In this document: positions 43,589-53,976 of the stretch, piece by piece | Position numbering within the stretch: position 1 is the first letter of the stretch | How the letters are laid out: each line of letters opens with the position of its first letter | DNA from: Strigamia acuminata | Taxonomy: Eukaryota; Arthropoda; Chilopoda; Geophilomorpha; Linotaeniidae | Reading direction: 5' to 3' | Assembly (NCBI GenBank): GCA_949358305.1 | Contig: OX442315.1 | Location: forward strand, 4,216,001 to 4,280,000 | DNA: 64,000 nucleotides | Notes under the pieces: model-generated | The model's input: only the letters and a program-made list of their open reading frames with translations | Told to the model about the DNA's origin: nothing | Database searches by the model: none | Program-made: the position numbers and the translations under genes

Positions 43589-45100
43589 ATGATTTATTTG
43601 TTTAGAATGGGTTCAAATAAGCATCATTCTAAACGCAGTCATCGTCGGCATCGACGAAGTTCCAGCTCCAGCTCATCCACCTCAACGGAGGGAGAACAGC
43701 GTCGTTCCGCCGAACGGAATTTGATAAGGTTGCAACAAATTGCACCAGTGCCGACGTTCAACTTAACGCCGCTTCAATTGGCCGCACTAAATTGGATCGG
43801 TTCGCACCCGGAATGTCTTCCGCCCGATATGCAAGCGAATGCGCCGCTGCCAACGGAAGTTCTTCCTGGAATAAGTGCACAGCTGACTATTTCTGAGCCA
43901 GCTCCAGTGGCCCAATTGGCCCCGCTCGCACAACTGGTATACCCACCGACGAATGTCATCAGAGTACCGTTGGCTCCACACACGCCAGTGTTCCAGCCAC
44001 CAGTAGCAAGTGTTCCGCCAATCGTCGCGAATACTTCCGCCGTCAGTGCCCCAGTTACTAATGTAGCTGCGAATCCAGGATGGATTCCCGCCGGAGCAGA
44101 GTCGTCTGCCTCTTCGTCTGGATGGACGGAACCTCCACCAGGAGCTTTTCGTTTACCAACGTCGACGACTCGTCCCAACGCGCAGCGCATGGCTTACAAA
44201 GCCAAGAAGAAGGACGAGGCGGCCCAAAAGCGCCGTGAGCAGTGTGCGCGGGATATTGCGCAGGGAATCCCCCACGACAATATTGTAACTGACCAAGCAA
44301 CGGAGACCATCTGTCCGTTTTGTGTTGGTTGTGGATGGTGTTGCGGTGCTTCCGCCGGCTCTTCTCTCATGAGATGTCCCAACTGCCGAGGCACAAAGGT
44401 GCGACCGCGTTCAGAGCCCTGGCGCAAGGAAGTAGAGCCCCACGTCGTTAAGGGGATGAAGCCGAATGAGAAGCGATGCTGGGCTCACTGCCCAATTTGT
44501 CGAGTATTCCTCAACGCTCGAGGAGAAGCCGTCTACATCGACCCCAGGTTCCTCACGAAGGAACGAGCTGCTGCCAAAGCAGGATTGATGGTCGAAGCTT
44601 TTCGACATCCACCCTCATCAAACGTATCGGAAATTTCAGATGAAACGGTACAGGAAGTTGAGAGCGTCGAGGAAAAAGTGGTCACTCGTCCGAGAACCAT
44701 GTCTCGTGGACGAGGGTGTCTTACGTTAGACAGGGCTAAGGCAATCGCCCAGGAACAGCGACAAAACATCGTCGCACGAGGACGAGCCCGTCGGCTCCAG
44801 AAGATCGTGACGGAGCAGAACAAGCAGCCGGAGGTTCCTCCAGTGGCCAAGTCGGATATTTCCGACGAGTCAAAGTACGAAGATGCTGAAGAGAATCCGA
44901 TTTCTATCGTCGATTTCGTGGCTGATCTTTTGGAAGATGTGCCGTTCCCTCCACCGAGTCCGGAGGAAGTGGAAAAACCCGAGGAAGCTGTATTTTCCGC
45001 CGTCTCCACCGAGGCAACTGAAGAATCTTCGGATTTCCTAACTTCGACCGAAGTTGGGAAACCGGTTGAGAAATCGACTAACGTCGAGAAGAAGGAGTAG
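43589..45100 (+). CDS. Accessory protein with serine/arginine start and cysteine clusters, in the env position
   Basis: It is 503 aa from ATG 43589, or 497 aa from the second ATG at 43607, which follows a good splice acceptor and is in better context. I do not recognise the family. In order: a basic RS-type start (SKRSHRRHRRSSSSSSS, residues 14-30), a proline/valine-rich region to about 190, a lysine/arginine helix (202-222), cysteine cluster 1 (C242, C245, C248, C251, C252, C263, C266, with CPFC ... CPNCRGTK), cluster 2 (C297, H300, C301, C304), and a long acidic C-terminus. No signal peptide or membrane segment is present, so it is not an envelope. The composition suggests a nuclear or RNA-binding, zinc-coordinating protein. 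The base composition is more GC-rich than gag, which could indicate capture from a host or other element. Confidence 0.75.
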   Translation: MIYLFRMGSNKHHSKRSHRRHRRSSSSSSSTSTEGEQRRSAERNLIRLQQIAPVPTFNLTPLQLAALNWIGSHPECLPPDMQANAPLPTEVLPGISAQLTISEPAPVAQLAPLAQLVYPPTNVIRVPLAPHTPVFQPPVASVPPIVANTSAVSAPVTNVAANPGWIPAGAESSASSSGWTEPPPGAFRLPTSTTRPNAQRMAYKAKKKDEAAQKRREQCARDIAQGIPHDNIVTDQATETICPFCVGCGWCCGASAGSSLMRCPNCRGTKVRPRSEPWRKEVEPHVVKGMKPNEKRCWAHCPICRVFLNARGEAVYIDPRFLTKERAAAKAGLMVEAFRHPPSSNVSEISDETVQEVESVEEKVVTRPRTMSRGRGCLTLDRAKAIAQEQRQNIVARGRARRLQKIVTEQNKQPEVPPVAKSDISDESKYEDAEENPISIVDFVADLLEDVPFPPPSPEEVEKPEEAVFSAVSTEATEESSDFLTSTEVGKPVEKSTNVEKKE

Positions 45101-45815
45101 AAATTAACATTTGTTTTTTCTGAGTGGATATTTTACATTTTAAAAATATGCCAAGTGTTGTTTGTTGTGTTTTCAAGTGTAATTTTCGTTTATTTTCGAA
45201 TTAAGAATAATTTGTTTAAATGTTTGAAGAATTTTGAACTAATTATTAATATTCCTAAGAATAAGTTCAATTTGGAAATTGGATTCAAGTTTGAATTCAG
45301 TTTATTTTGCTGATCTTGATTATTCTCATAATAAGATGTGTTTCGAGTTACATAATGATTTGTGTGTTTGTTTTTCACTTTGATCAAAGTTTAAAAGACT
45401 TCAAGTTGAAGTCAGTTTTCATTTTTATAACAATCGTAATAAAGAATGATTCGTAGATTAGATTTGATAAATAAAGTTTTGCATAAATTTATTTAATGTC
45501 TCATCTAACTTATATAAACTACAGAGAAGTTTATTTGGATCGAAGAGGTTAAGATTTCTATTGAAATCTACGTTGACGAACAGGAGCGCAAGTTCGGACG
45601 AGTTCATTTTGTTGCTTAGCAACCGAGAGATGAGCTATGCAGGAAAAGCTGATTAGTCTAATCGTTCTGCGCTGTTTCTGAAAGAAAGTAGTTGATTAAT
45701 TTTGAATAAATTAAAAGTCGAGTACTAGCTGAGTCTAATGATTCGATAGAATTCAGTGAACATTTCTTAAAATATTAAGAATGACAATTAAAGAGTTGGA
45801 AACTCTATGCTTGTC
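45101..45815 (+). other. 3' untranslated region of the gypsy element
   Basis: It is AT-rich with no ORF. AATAAA sites lie near 45438 and 45468, which could end a separate accessory transcript. A second GTTGCTTAGCAAC inverted repeat is at 45611-45623. Confidence 0.6.
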
Positions 45816-45826
45816 ACCGGGGGATG
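45816..45826 (+). promoter_or_regulatory. Polypurine tract of the gypsy element
   Basis: ACCGGGGGATG directly precedes the 3' LTR start at 45827. Confidence 0.75.
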
Positions 45827-47387
45827 TGTGACGGTTATAAAACCGTATTATCCAATGTTCACACTAGATGGCGCTGTTTATCTAACGCGCGCAGTTTAAA
45901 CTCGATAAAGTTACGAGTTGTATTAAAGAATTAATATAAACGTTGCGAATAAAATATACAGTATTTTATTAGACTCTACAAAGTATTATTTACTTGAGAT
46001 ATTGATTCTATCGAATCAGTATCCTGTCATACTTACCTTTCGAAGAGGACCAATAGGACTCTTCTGGACCCAGTTCAATATTAGGTCCAGACTGGTGATC
46101 CACGAATCCATGGATTCTGACGTCTGATTGGCTGTCGCTAATCTGATTGTTCTCTAGAACTATATAAGCTCTGGTTTTCACTAGTGTAACCCCCTTGGCT
46201 TGAATGAACATTGTTGTATTGCATTGTTGTTATCGTATGATCTCACTTTCTCTCACGACACATCGGGCCTCCTCAGCTCTCAATGGATATGTATTATTAC
46301 TATCACGTTATTGCTTGTTGTAGGGCCCATCTGGGAAGGCTAACTCCAGTAGACATGTTTCACACATGAAATGGCCCCGTAGCGCTAGCTTGCTGTTCCA
46401 AGGGACAGTTAGATTTCGTACGGTGGCTTAGTATATCGCTCATGCACGGGAATGACTAACCCGTTAAACAAATGTCAAATTATATGATCGGTGATAGTCG
46501 CATCTATTTGCGCGATTCTCCGATCATAGGTCAGATGCTCTGCCAGAGCACATATACGGGAAGTCGAACCCGTTTAACAAATATGGGCAAACTGTATTCC
46601 CAGGGTTCCGATGCAGTGCATTGGCCCTTCCGTTAAGTAGGCAAGACTTGCCTGAGGTCGGTAAAAGGCCTATTCATAGGCGACACACCGGGTTGGTAGC
46701 CCGTGAGCAATTGCATTCATACCTTGCGCTAAACAAATACTCGCGTATTGGTAATGCCAATCTGGTAGTCCCCCAGGAACTGTTTACCCAGTGGTTGGTA
46801 CCACTGAAAGCGACTTAACGCAGAAAACAAATACCCGGTGCTTGACCACGAGGTCATGTCGTCGTAAGGCATGCTGGCGGATGGAGTCTCAACAACTCCC
46901 GCGATGGTCCCCTCGACTGTCGTGACTGTCCCCGCCCATAGAATAACAATATAACAATTCATTTGTTATATTACACTAATAATAATGTTTTGTTGATTTG
47001 AATACGGAATATTCTAATGAATATTCCCGACCAAATACGAAGAACTCTTCGTATTAATAGATATCCGATCTGCGGGACCGAATGCGTCTCCGTAGCGCTA
47101 ACTGTGACGATGCCGCAAAGTCAGCCGCACCACTCGAACAGCATCGCCCGGATCCTCAACCAGTGTAGCCGCCGTTACACTTATCCAGAACCCCAACTCC
47201 AGTTGTAATGTTAATAAACATGTATTTGAATCACACGAAAATCGTAAGTTATTATATTTGATCACATATTTGCGTTGACTTCCGTAGCTTATCTCGGTTA
47301 GGTTATTTCTAGATTTAGAAATGTCTTGTTTAAACCGATTTATCTCTTATAATGGCTAATTATTCAGCCAAAAGTAGAATCGTCACA
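45827..47387 (+). repeat. 3' LTR of the gypsy element (1561 bp)
   Basis: It matches 33390-34955 except for substitutions near 46744, 46759 and 47264 and a 5-bp deletion near 47277. It is followed by the AACA target duplication. Confidence 0.95.
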
Positions 47388-48300
47388 AACATAAATACAA
47401 TCTGTAAAACAAATGATTATTAAACTTAAGACTAACTTAAATCTAAACTAATTCTATCTTAAACTATGAGTATGAATAACCATTGATTTAAAACCTTGAG
47501 ATGCCACCACAGTAACTGTCTGACAACCTCTGTGTCTCTCTAAGTAAAACTTAGACTTATAAAGGTTTGGTCCGATCTATTATCGATCAGTGGGTGGAAT
47601 GATTACATCACCCGCTTAAGGCGGGCTCTAGTGAGAATTTACAGAGTTATTCCTAATGGATTAAATACGGAAACACGGTAGCGACAACCGGTTCACGGTG
47701 TGCTCGCTAACCGCGTAACAATACTAGTATATTAATCGTTAGTTGTGTGTAGTATTTGTTTCATTAATGTTTCTGGTGCAGTCTTTCTCGCTCTTTCGTT
47801 TGGTGTTTAGTTTTTGGTGATCCGAGCCTGCGTTCTCGAGATATTTGCCATTTTAATACGCTTTTATGTGGGCCATCCGGTAGCTAGTGTTTTCATACTC
47901 ATTTCATTATTCATTTTAATCACCTATTTCGTATTTAAAGCGTATATTTAAGTTAATCGAAATTATCACTGCTCTTTAAGTCGAGCAAAGCTCGCATTGT
48001 ATTTCGTAATTATTCAATTATAGTATACGACTATTTCGGAAACTACGACTATTTTCTTAGAAAGTGTTTATTAAACTTGAGAGTTTATTGGAGAAACTTG
48101 GTTTTATTATTTGGTATAAAAAGTATAACTCTTTTTGAAAGCATCCAAAAAGCTTAAGTGTAATAATTAGGATTGCAACATTTGAGTTTGTTGCAATACC
48201 GTAGAGGCATGTTTTTCCATTAACTATTCTCGCTGTTAGTACGGCACTCTGATCTCACATTGAACATGGTGGATAAGATCTTGTCCACCATAACCAAGGA
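47388..48300. other. Sequence interrupted by the gypsy insertion; possible older retroelement end
   Basis: There is no ORF. It joins 33326-33389 across the target duplication. It contains CTTATAAAGG (about 47550), a GATC-rich inverted repeat around 47580 and CCCGCTTAAGGCGGG (47623-47637). It could be part of an old LTR, but neither terminus nor duplication was found. Confidence 0.35.
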
Positions 48301-48465
48301 TAAAAAAAGGATTCCATCTTGTGTAATCCATTGAAGAACATTCAATATTAATTATCATTAATTATAATCAATGAGATTGATCATACAAACAGTAAAAAAA
48401 AACACTTACTGTAATTAAATGTTGTTACTGGTATCTAAATTCTAAGTAAATTAAATAGTTATTAC

Positions 48466-48647
48466 CAGAATGTAATGGTGCATGTAATCCGTTGTAAAGA
48501 AATTGATATCACCATCAGAAAATAATTCTTCAATGTCATTGTACCGGACATGAGTTGGATTGATAGTAAGTGAAGAGTATAATAAACCATTGTAGCTAAA
48601 GAACAGGATCATAACAAACATGTTTTTTGTTTGAAGAAGAGTCCTAA
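48466..48647 (-). CDS. Receptor exon with pore-following transmembrane segment
   Basis: It is 182 bp, opening after TTTTTTTCAG and closing at CTG|GTAATA. It encodes RTLLQTKNMFVMILFFSYNG and then LLYSSLT, matching the third membrane segment of the glutamate receptor superfamily. The usual pore loop is not in the spliced product. The intron (48648-48756) also reads as SLNLWF in one frame and FLQSCALLVKI in another, so an unspliced, frameshifted pore exon is an alternative. Confidence 0.55.
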
Positions 48648-51184
48648 CTGAAAAAAATAATGTTTTTACATGTGTATGATAACTTGGAATTGTGATTTTG
48701 ACCAACAGTGCACAGGATTGTAGGAAAGTGCTATCTAAACCACAAATTTAAGCTACCTGAGGTTGGTGTATCAGATATTGAGCATCTCCGAATTAAGTAC
48801 AAAGATAAAACAATGATCAAATATATAAAAATCACGCACATCCAAATAATTGAAGGAAATGGTTGCAAATATGTCATCCATAAATATCCTTCATCTTTCA
48901 TGCTTTTTCTGATAATAAATGCCCAAAAATCTCTCCTTGCAGGAAAAACGGTGCTATCAATGTAAAAAAAATCCTCTGCAGTGATTCCTTGTATCCACTT
49001 CTCCATATCAGTTTTCTAACACAGTGAATAGAAAAAAATGTCAATGCAAACATAAATATTGAAATAAATACAATATTAGAACTCACAGTTCTGTCGCTTT
49101 CTTTATCACCGAATCTAGGATACATTTTTAAAAATGGTCTGCAAAGATCATTTTCATAAACATTTATTAATTCTCTGTAAGCTTAATTAGACAACACAGT
49201 CATTATTAATTTTATTTTTTTACACCTGGGTTTTAAATGTAGAGTCGTGTTCAAAAAAACTGGACCCTCACTCGATGCTTGCAATTGAACTTGTGAGTAA
49301 TTTCGTGTGTTGCCACTAGGTGAAACAACAGACATCAACAAGTGATAATACTTGTATAGCCTTATGTAGCCTTTTAAGTTATAGCCTTGTCTTTATAAAC
49401 ACCTGTTGATATCTGGTGTTTCATCTAGTGGCAAAATACAAAATTTCTGGAAATTTCAATTGGTTGTAATTAGGACCCTGCCCAATTTTATAGAATCTTT
49501 AGATTTCTTTGTTTCTTCCAACAACTGTCTCTGATTTCTAGTATCCAAATGAAGGGGATTGCTGCTCTTAATTGTAGCCACTCGCGACCGAACAGAGAAC
49601 TCAAATTGGGAATTTTACTATCAAAAGCGAGGATCATAACTGACCCAACAAGTATATCTTCACTATTACGTCGTGAAAAATTCTCCAAGAGAATCAACGA
49701 TTAGACGTTTGATTGTTGGAAGTTGGGTCAGAATTATTGATCCTTGGGTTTGTTACTAAAATTTCACAATTTATGTTCTCTTAAGTCTTCTTTACAAAAT
49801 AATTAAAGAAAAAAAAATATTACGAAAAAGGTTCGTGACCCTGTAGTACTTACTGCAAACTTTGTATTTGATGCTCAACAATTACTGACAAAATTGCAAT
49901 ATTCTGCTGCAGTCCTGCTGTTGAAAACTTTTTCTATTTAATAAATTAAAAATGAGGTGATTTCTTTTGATGAAGATTTCAGTTGAGTTAACGAACTAAA
50001 ACAACACATGGCAAAAATTGGTTTTTTCAACAAAATATTTTCTACATTCATTATTTCAAATCCACATTTCTGTGGTAATGCACACTGGAGGTCAAAGTAT
50101 GCTATTCGATAAAGATTGCAAGTTTGATTATATGATTGCTGATAAGTCAATGCAAACTTGCTGTAGCTCTACAATTAAATTAACATCTAATATAGAATTA
50201 AAACTTACTGCTATAAACCTGATTCTTACATTATTATCCTCAGAATGTACAAGGGCATATACTTTATTTTGTTTTAATAAAATCAGCTCTTGCAAATGAT
50301 CTTTTAGAACTGATCTTTTCTTGTGTAAAAATATTTTTTTTTTAATAATAAATAAAAGTAACTTATTTTTAATGCCTGCATAGTTTTTTATATATTTAAT
50401 CATCTGCAGAAAAATAGTTGAATAAATAAAATCATTAGACGAAATGAGTAATAGAATTAGTTTGTTACTTCAGTTTTCTCCACCCATATCACAACGAGTT
50501 GATACGGAGTAAAATTAAAAATGTACGGTGTTCTGAAGAATAATCGTGCTGCCATTTCAATTTTTCCAAGCCAGTGGTGAGAAATCAATGTTGACAAGCA
50601 CTTTGTTTCTATAAATTAAATATTTTGTATATTAGGTGCGTTAAAAAGAAATGCCACATTTGGTACCTTTATCATCATCATAAATAATAAATATTCTTCT
50701 AACATTCAAGATTTTAACAATATTGGATATTTGCAGATGAAGTTTCTCGTTACAGACATGAGATGAATTAGACAACAGGTTGCTTCTACCTGCTTTAAGA
50801 AGTGGAGGATTATTTTGGGCTCGGCCATGTTAAGCTAGTAGTCATTAGAGCACTTATTTCTAGGCAAAGTCGTCCTCGTCACAACCTTAAGCAAAACATT
50901 TGTCTGTTTTTGAATAAAAAATTAATTTCAGACGAAATTATTTTGTTATTTTTAAAAACGTTTGTGGTCGGGTAAAAATGTCACGAGTTTCTATTACATG
51001 TGGAAAACATACAGAACCACGTACAAAACCACGTATTATGACTACAGTACTAGATTGTGATGAGTATTACAATTTCAACTAAAGAATTGTCTTGAGACAT
51101 ACTTGTACTTTGTGTTGTATTCACGATCTCATTCAATATTATCATCAATAAAACAGAGATAACCACACTTCGGTTAAACATCAT
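48466..51184 (-). CDS. Candidate ionotropic (glutamate-like) receptor gene, several exons, possibly decayed
   Basis: Read on the minus strand, a series of short open segments bounded by AG...GT signals is consistent with a ligand-gated channel. They are: a signal-peptide exon (51071-51184), 50469-50608, 50209-50319, 50046-50168, 49854-49915, a less certain segment 49500-49660, 49087-49138, 48757-49015 (first membrane segment) and 48466-48647 (second membrane segment followed by NPTHVRYNDIEEL). The last three join in phase. Their pattern LQPFP-IIW then RTLL ... FFSYNGLLYSSLT resembles the pore region of arthropod ionotropic receptors. Not all upstream phases agree, and the final exons were not found. 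A short palindromic element lies in the intron at 49250-49480. The assignment rests on motif memory. Confidence 0.5.
48757..49015 (-). CDS. Receptor exon with first transmembrane segment
   Basis: The acceptor ...GTGTTAG precedes KTDMEKWIQGITAEDFFYID. The exon continues through RRDFWAFIIRKSM to the membrane helix PSIIWMCVIFIYLIIVLSLY and ends TCAG|GTAGCT (259 bp). The preceding 52-bp exon 49087-49138 (PFLKMYPRFGDKESDRT) ends in matching phase. Confidence 0.55.
49250..49490. repeat. Palindromic MITE-like element in a receptor intron
   Basis: A 34-bp inverted repeat (TGCCACTAGGTGAAACAACA ... at 49311-49344; complement at 49400-49433) has about 85-90% identity and a 55-bp loop. Flanking sequence (CAAAAAAACTGGACCCT on the left, AGGACCCTG on the right) is weakly inverted too, suggesting a larger mariner-like MITE. 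Confidence 0.5.
51071..51184 (-). CDS. Signal-peptide exon of the candidate receptor
   Basis: Thirty-eight codons from ATG (51184-51182) encode MMFNRSVVISVLLMIILNEI and then a hydrophilic stretch, a classic secretory signal. The exon ends at a GTAATAC donor in phase 0. Confidence 0.45.
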
Positions 51185-51494
51185 GATTGCTGGCAAAATT
51201 TGCAATTTCTGTGCTGTTGTAAAATAAAAATAAAAATTATTAATACAGTGCATCCCTGTATCCGAGCAAATGTTTTAGCACCCAATTCTATAAAATTCAG
51301 GCACTCATATAGACAATTTTTAGGGCAAAATGTGAAGTTGCTTATAATCTATTTTATTGGTTAATTTCTCGAGTTTTACAGTGGTGGAAAAAAGTTTGAG
51401 ACCACTACAGGTTGCAAGTCAAACTTTGACTTGAAAATTTATTTACAGGTTTATATCATGACCAATAAAGCATGGTTAAAGTTATAATACAATA

Positions 51495-51631
51495 CTGTAC
51501 TGCCTTGAATAAACGCCAGGGCGTTTATTTATTTTCCGGACCAGACCCCACCCCGGTTGGGTCGGTTCAGAGCGGCATTTAATCGAGTCCCGGCGCTTAT
51601 TCACGCCCGGCCTTTATTCAAGACAGTACAG
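51495..51631. mobile_element. 137-bp palindromic MITE with TA duplication
   Basis: CTGTACTGCCTTGAATAAAC at the left is inverted at the right (TTTATTCAAGACAGTACAG), with TA on each side. The interior has AAACGCC-AGG-GCGTTT. The corresponding place in the opposite arm of the foldback element (near 53855) reads TA once, giving the empty site. The AATAAACGCC core is shared with 22627-23655. Confidence 0.8.
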
Positions 51632-51933
51632 TAACTCAAATCAAATTTAAGAAATAAAAAAAATTGTTCAAAAAATATCATTTATGCTGGAAAAAAGTTT
51701 GAGACCATGTGCTCTACAGTAAATCAACAAAAATATAACCAATTTTCATTTCTAATGTTTGGTTTGCTTCCTATTCGTTCTAATAACTATAATGAACCTA
51801 TTTGTCTTTGAATTAACTGAATATTTTAGATTATTTTGTGTTGTCCTTAGCATGGGTAGGTGCATTATTTGGTGAAATTCAAACATTGGAACATTAATTT
51901 CATCTCTAAATGGAAGAAGAGTAGTATATTGCT

Positions 51934-52786
51934 TCAGAATGTGGTGAAACAAATGCAAAATTTGGTGTAACAAGTGCAAGAGTTGGCATTTCATTCAGGG
52001 AAATTTTACCCCAAATTATTAATTACCGTATGCACCAACATGTGACTGGCGCTATGGTCTTACCGGCGTAGTATGGGGAATTATTGAGCGGGGGGACGCA
52101 TAAGTCACGTAAAAACAAGACAAGAGACTCAGATTGTTGGGTTTGGCCTTTAATCAGTAGTCTAAGGGTTGGGTCACCTATCTTACTGTGCGTTGGTGCC
52201 CGTGGGCTACACTGGAGTTCGACCCGACACACACAGGGCGGAAGCCCCATGAGTGACATGGTCGGTCGTATTGGACGAACATTCTGTCGTACTCACCTGT
52301 ACGACCCATCTAGCCACTCACCATCAGTCACCCTCAGTGATCTCCGGATCTGCCACTAAGCGTCACAGTGGTGAATGGTGAGAGCAGCAGAGTTGGCAGT
52401 TGTCTCTGTCAGCGTTCCGACCGTGGCAGCTGCACCTGACACGTCTTCACCCTCGGTTGTCCTCACAATGTCTCTCTCTCACCACACCCCTCAGCTCGTA
52501 CCTCCCCTGCTAGGCCATGTGTGTGGGGGACGGCTTGGAGTCACCAGATGGTGTGTGGAGTGACGTAGTCCACTAGGGTGGCTAAACGGTCACAAACATA
52601 TAAAGATGATATATTTATTTTGGATGAAACTGATGGTGTTCTACACTATTGGTATAATTTTCACCCATCACCACATCTATTTTTTGCTGGTGGGTGAATA
52701 ATGATTTGGGATGAAATTGCCCTGCATAAAATGCCAAATCTTGCAGTTGTTACACCAAATTCTGCATTTGTTTCACCACATTCTTG
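51934..52786. repeat. Inverted repeat pair inside the foldback element
   Basis: About 89 bp at 51934-52022 (AGAATGTGGTGAAACAAATG...) is found inverted at 52698-52786 with about 85% identity. It brackets GC-richer sequence unlike its surroundings. Confidence 0.65.
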
Positions 52787-52794
52787 TAACCGCT

Positions 52795-53120
52795 TGGCCA
52801 CCCAGGTGACCTGCGGCACTGCCACACACTGCGGCCCCAAAGGTCATCCCGTCCGTGGGTAATTGACCTAGCCTGGGGGAGGAGGGAGCTGAGTGATGTG
52901 GTGAGGGGAGGAATGGAGAGAGTTTCTTGCCAGCCGTGGAAGAGTGAGGACATGCGAGTTCTTGGGCACCCACTGAGAAGGTCGTGTGTTGTGACCGTCA
53001 GGCCACCCAGGATGAACCACGTCACTGCCACACACCACCATACGGCCCCAAGATCTGCCCCTCATTGGGGGAAGGAGGAAGCAGAGTGGTGTTGGGAGGA
53101 TGCAGAGAGAGAGAGAGTGC
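52795..53120. repeat. Two diverged GC-rich tandem copies (about 215-bp spacing)
   Basis: GGCCACCCAGGTGACCTGCG at about 52797 and GGCCACCCAGGATGAACCACG at about 53003 start matching stretches containing CACTGCCACACAC, CGGCCCCAA and a GGGAGGA-rich end. They show no coding signal and lie within the foldback element. Confidence 0.55.
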
Positions 53121-53976
53121 GGACACCGACCAGGACAATCGTGTATAGAGAGTCTGAGGAGTTGTAGTTATCAAGGGGACAGAACGTGTCCCGGCTGTGT
53201 GGACTTTGCACTCCTTCCCATTCACCAGAGACGCTCAGTGTCATGGCGGTTTCCATGATGCAGCCTCCATGAGTGGGTACTGCGAGTCGTAGGTGAGTAC
53301 GACATGGATGTAATGTTGAACCGACCACGACACCCATGGGGCTCACACCCTGTGTGACGGGTCGGTTGCCGGTTCGGTGTGCCTTCGTGGCACCCCCGCA
53401 ACGGGTAACGGGATTCCCCATACCCCTAGACAACACTAATAAAGGCCAACCAACCAATATTAGGGAGTCTCCGTTATTTTACGGAGTATGCGTCCCAAAC
53501 CAGTGTCTTCAGTCCTCTGATTGAACTGGCGAAGACCATACCAGTCACATTCTGAAGCAAAATACTACTCTTCTTCCAATTAGAGATGAAATTAATGTTT
53601 CAATGTTTGAATTTCACCAAATAATGCACCTACCCATGCTAAGGACAACACAAAATAATCTAAAATATTTAGTTAATTCAATGACAAATAGATTCATTAT
53701 AGTTATTAGAACAAATAGGAAGCAACCCAAACATTAGAAATGAAAATTGGTTACATTTTTTATGATTTAGAGCACATGGTCTCAAACTTTTCTCCAGCAT
53801 AAATGACATTTTTTGAACAATTTTTTTTATTTCTTAAATTTGATTTGAGTTATTGTCTTATAATTTTAAACAATGCTTTATTGTCATGACATAAACCGGT
53901 AAATAAATTTTCAAGTCAAAATTTGATTTGCAACTAAGAAACCTGTAGTGTTCTCAAACTTTTTTACACCACTGTA

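Larger units (their letters stand above)
33390..47387 (+). mobile_element. Ty3/gypsy LTR retrotransposon, 14.0 kb, young, with accessory ORF
   Basis: LTRs at 33390-34955 and 45827-47387 start TGTGACG and end CGTCACA. They differ by three substitutions seen by eye and one 5-bp gap. A 4-bp target duplication AACA flanks the element (33386-33389, 47388-47391). Internal order: tRNA-Gln primer site, leader, gag, -1 frameshift site, protease-RT-RNase H, integrase, 1.1-kb spacer, accessory ORF, long 3' UTR, purine tract. Domain order PR-RT-RH-IN is that of Metaviridae. The element is unusually long because of the LTRs and the accessory module. Confidence 0.95.
51379..53974. mobile_element. Nested Tc1/mariner-like foldback element with long inverted arms
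   Basis: The termini CAGTGGTGGAAAAAAGTTTG and CAAACTTTTTTACACCACTG are inverted and flanked by TA on both sides (51377-51378, 53975-53976). The arms (51379-51943 and 53548-53974) stay similar over more than 400 bp. Inside, a second diverged inverted pair starts TGTGACTGG (52041 onward, and back from 53549). There is no transposase ORF. Arms of this length give a foldback structure, and the left arm is lengthened by a later MITE insertion. Confidence 0.75.

Noticed and set aside
43589-45100. Envelope (errantivirus-type) protein
   Set aside because: No signal peptide, furin-type site, fusion peptide or membrane anchor is visible.
48240-48340. Possible further receptor exon (frame containing WNPFFILGYGGQDL)
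   Set aside because: No clear acceptor or family match. The stretch includes a simple GGTGGA/TCCACC inverted repeat.
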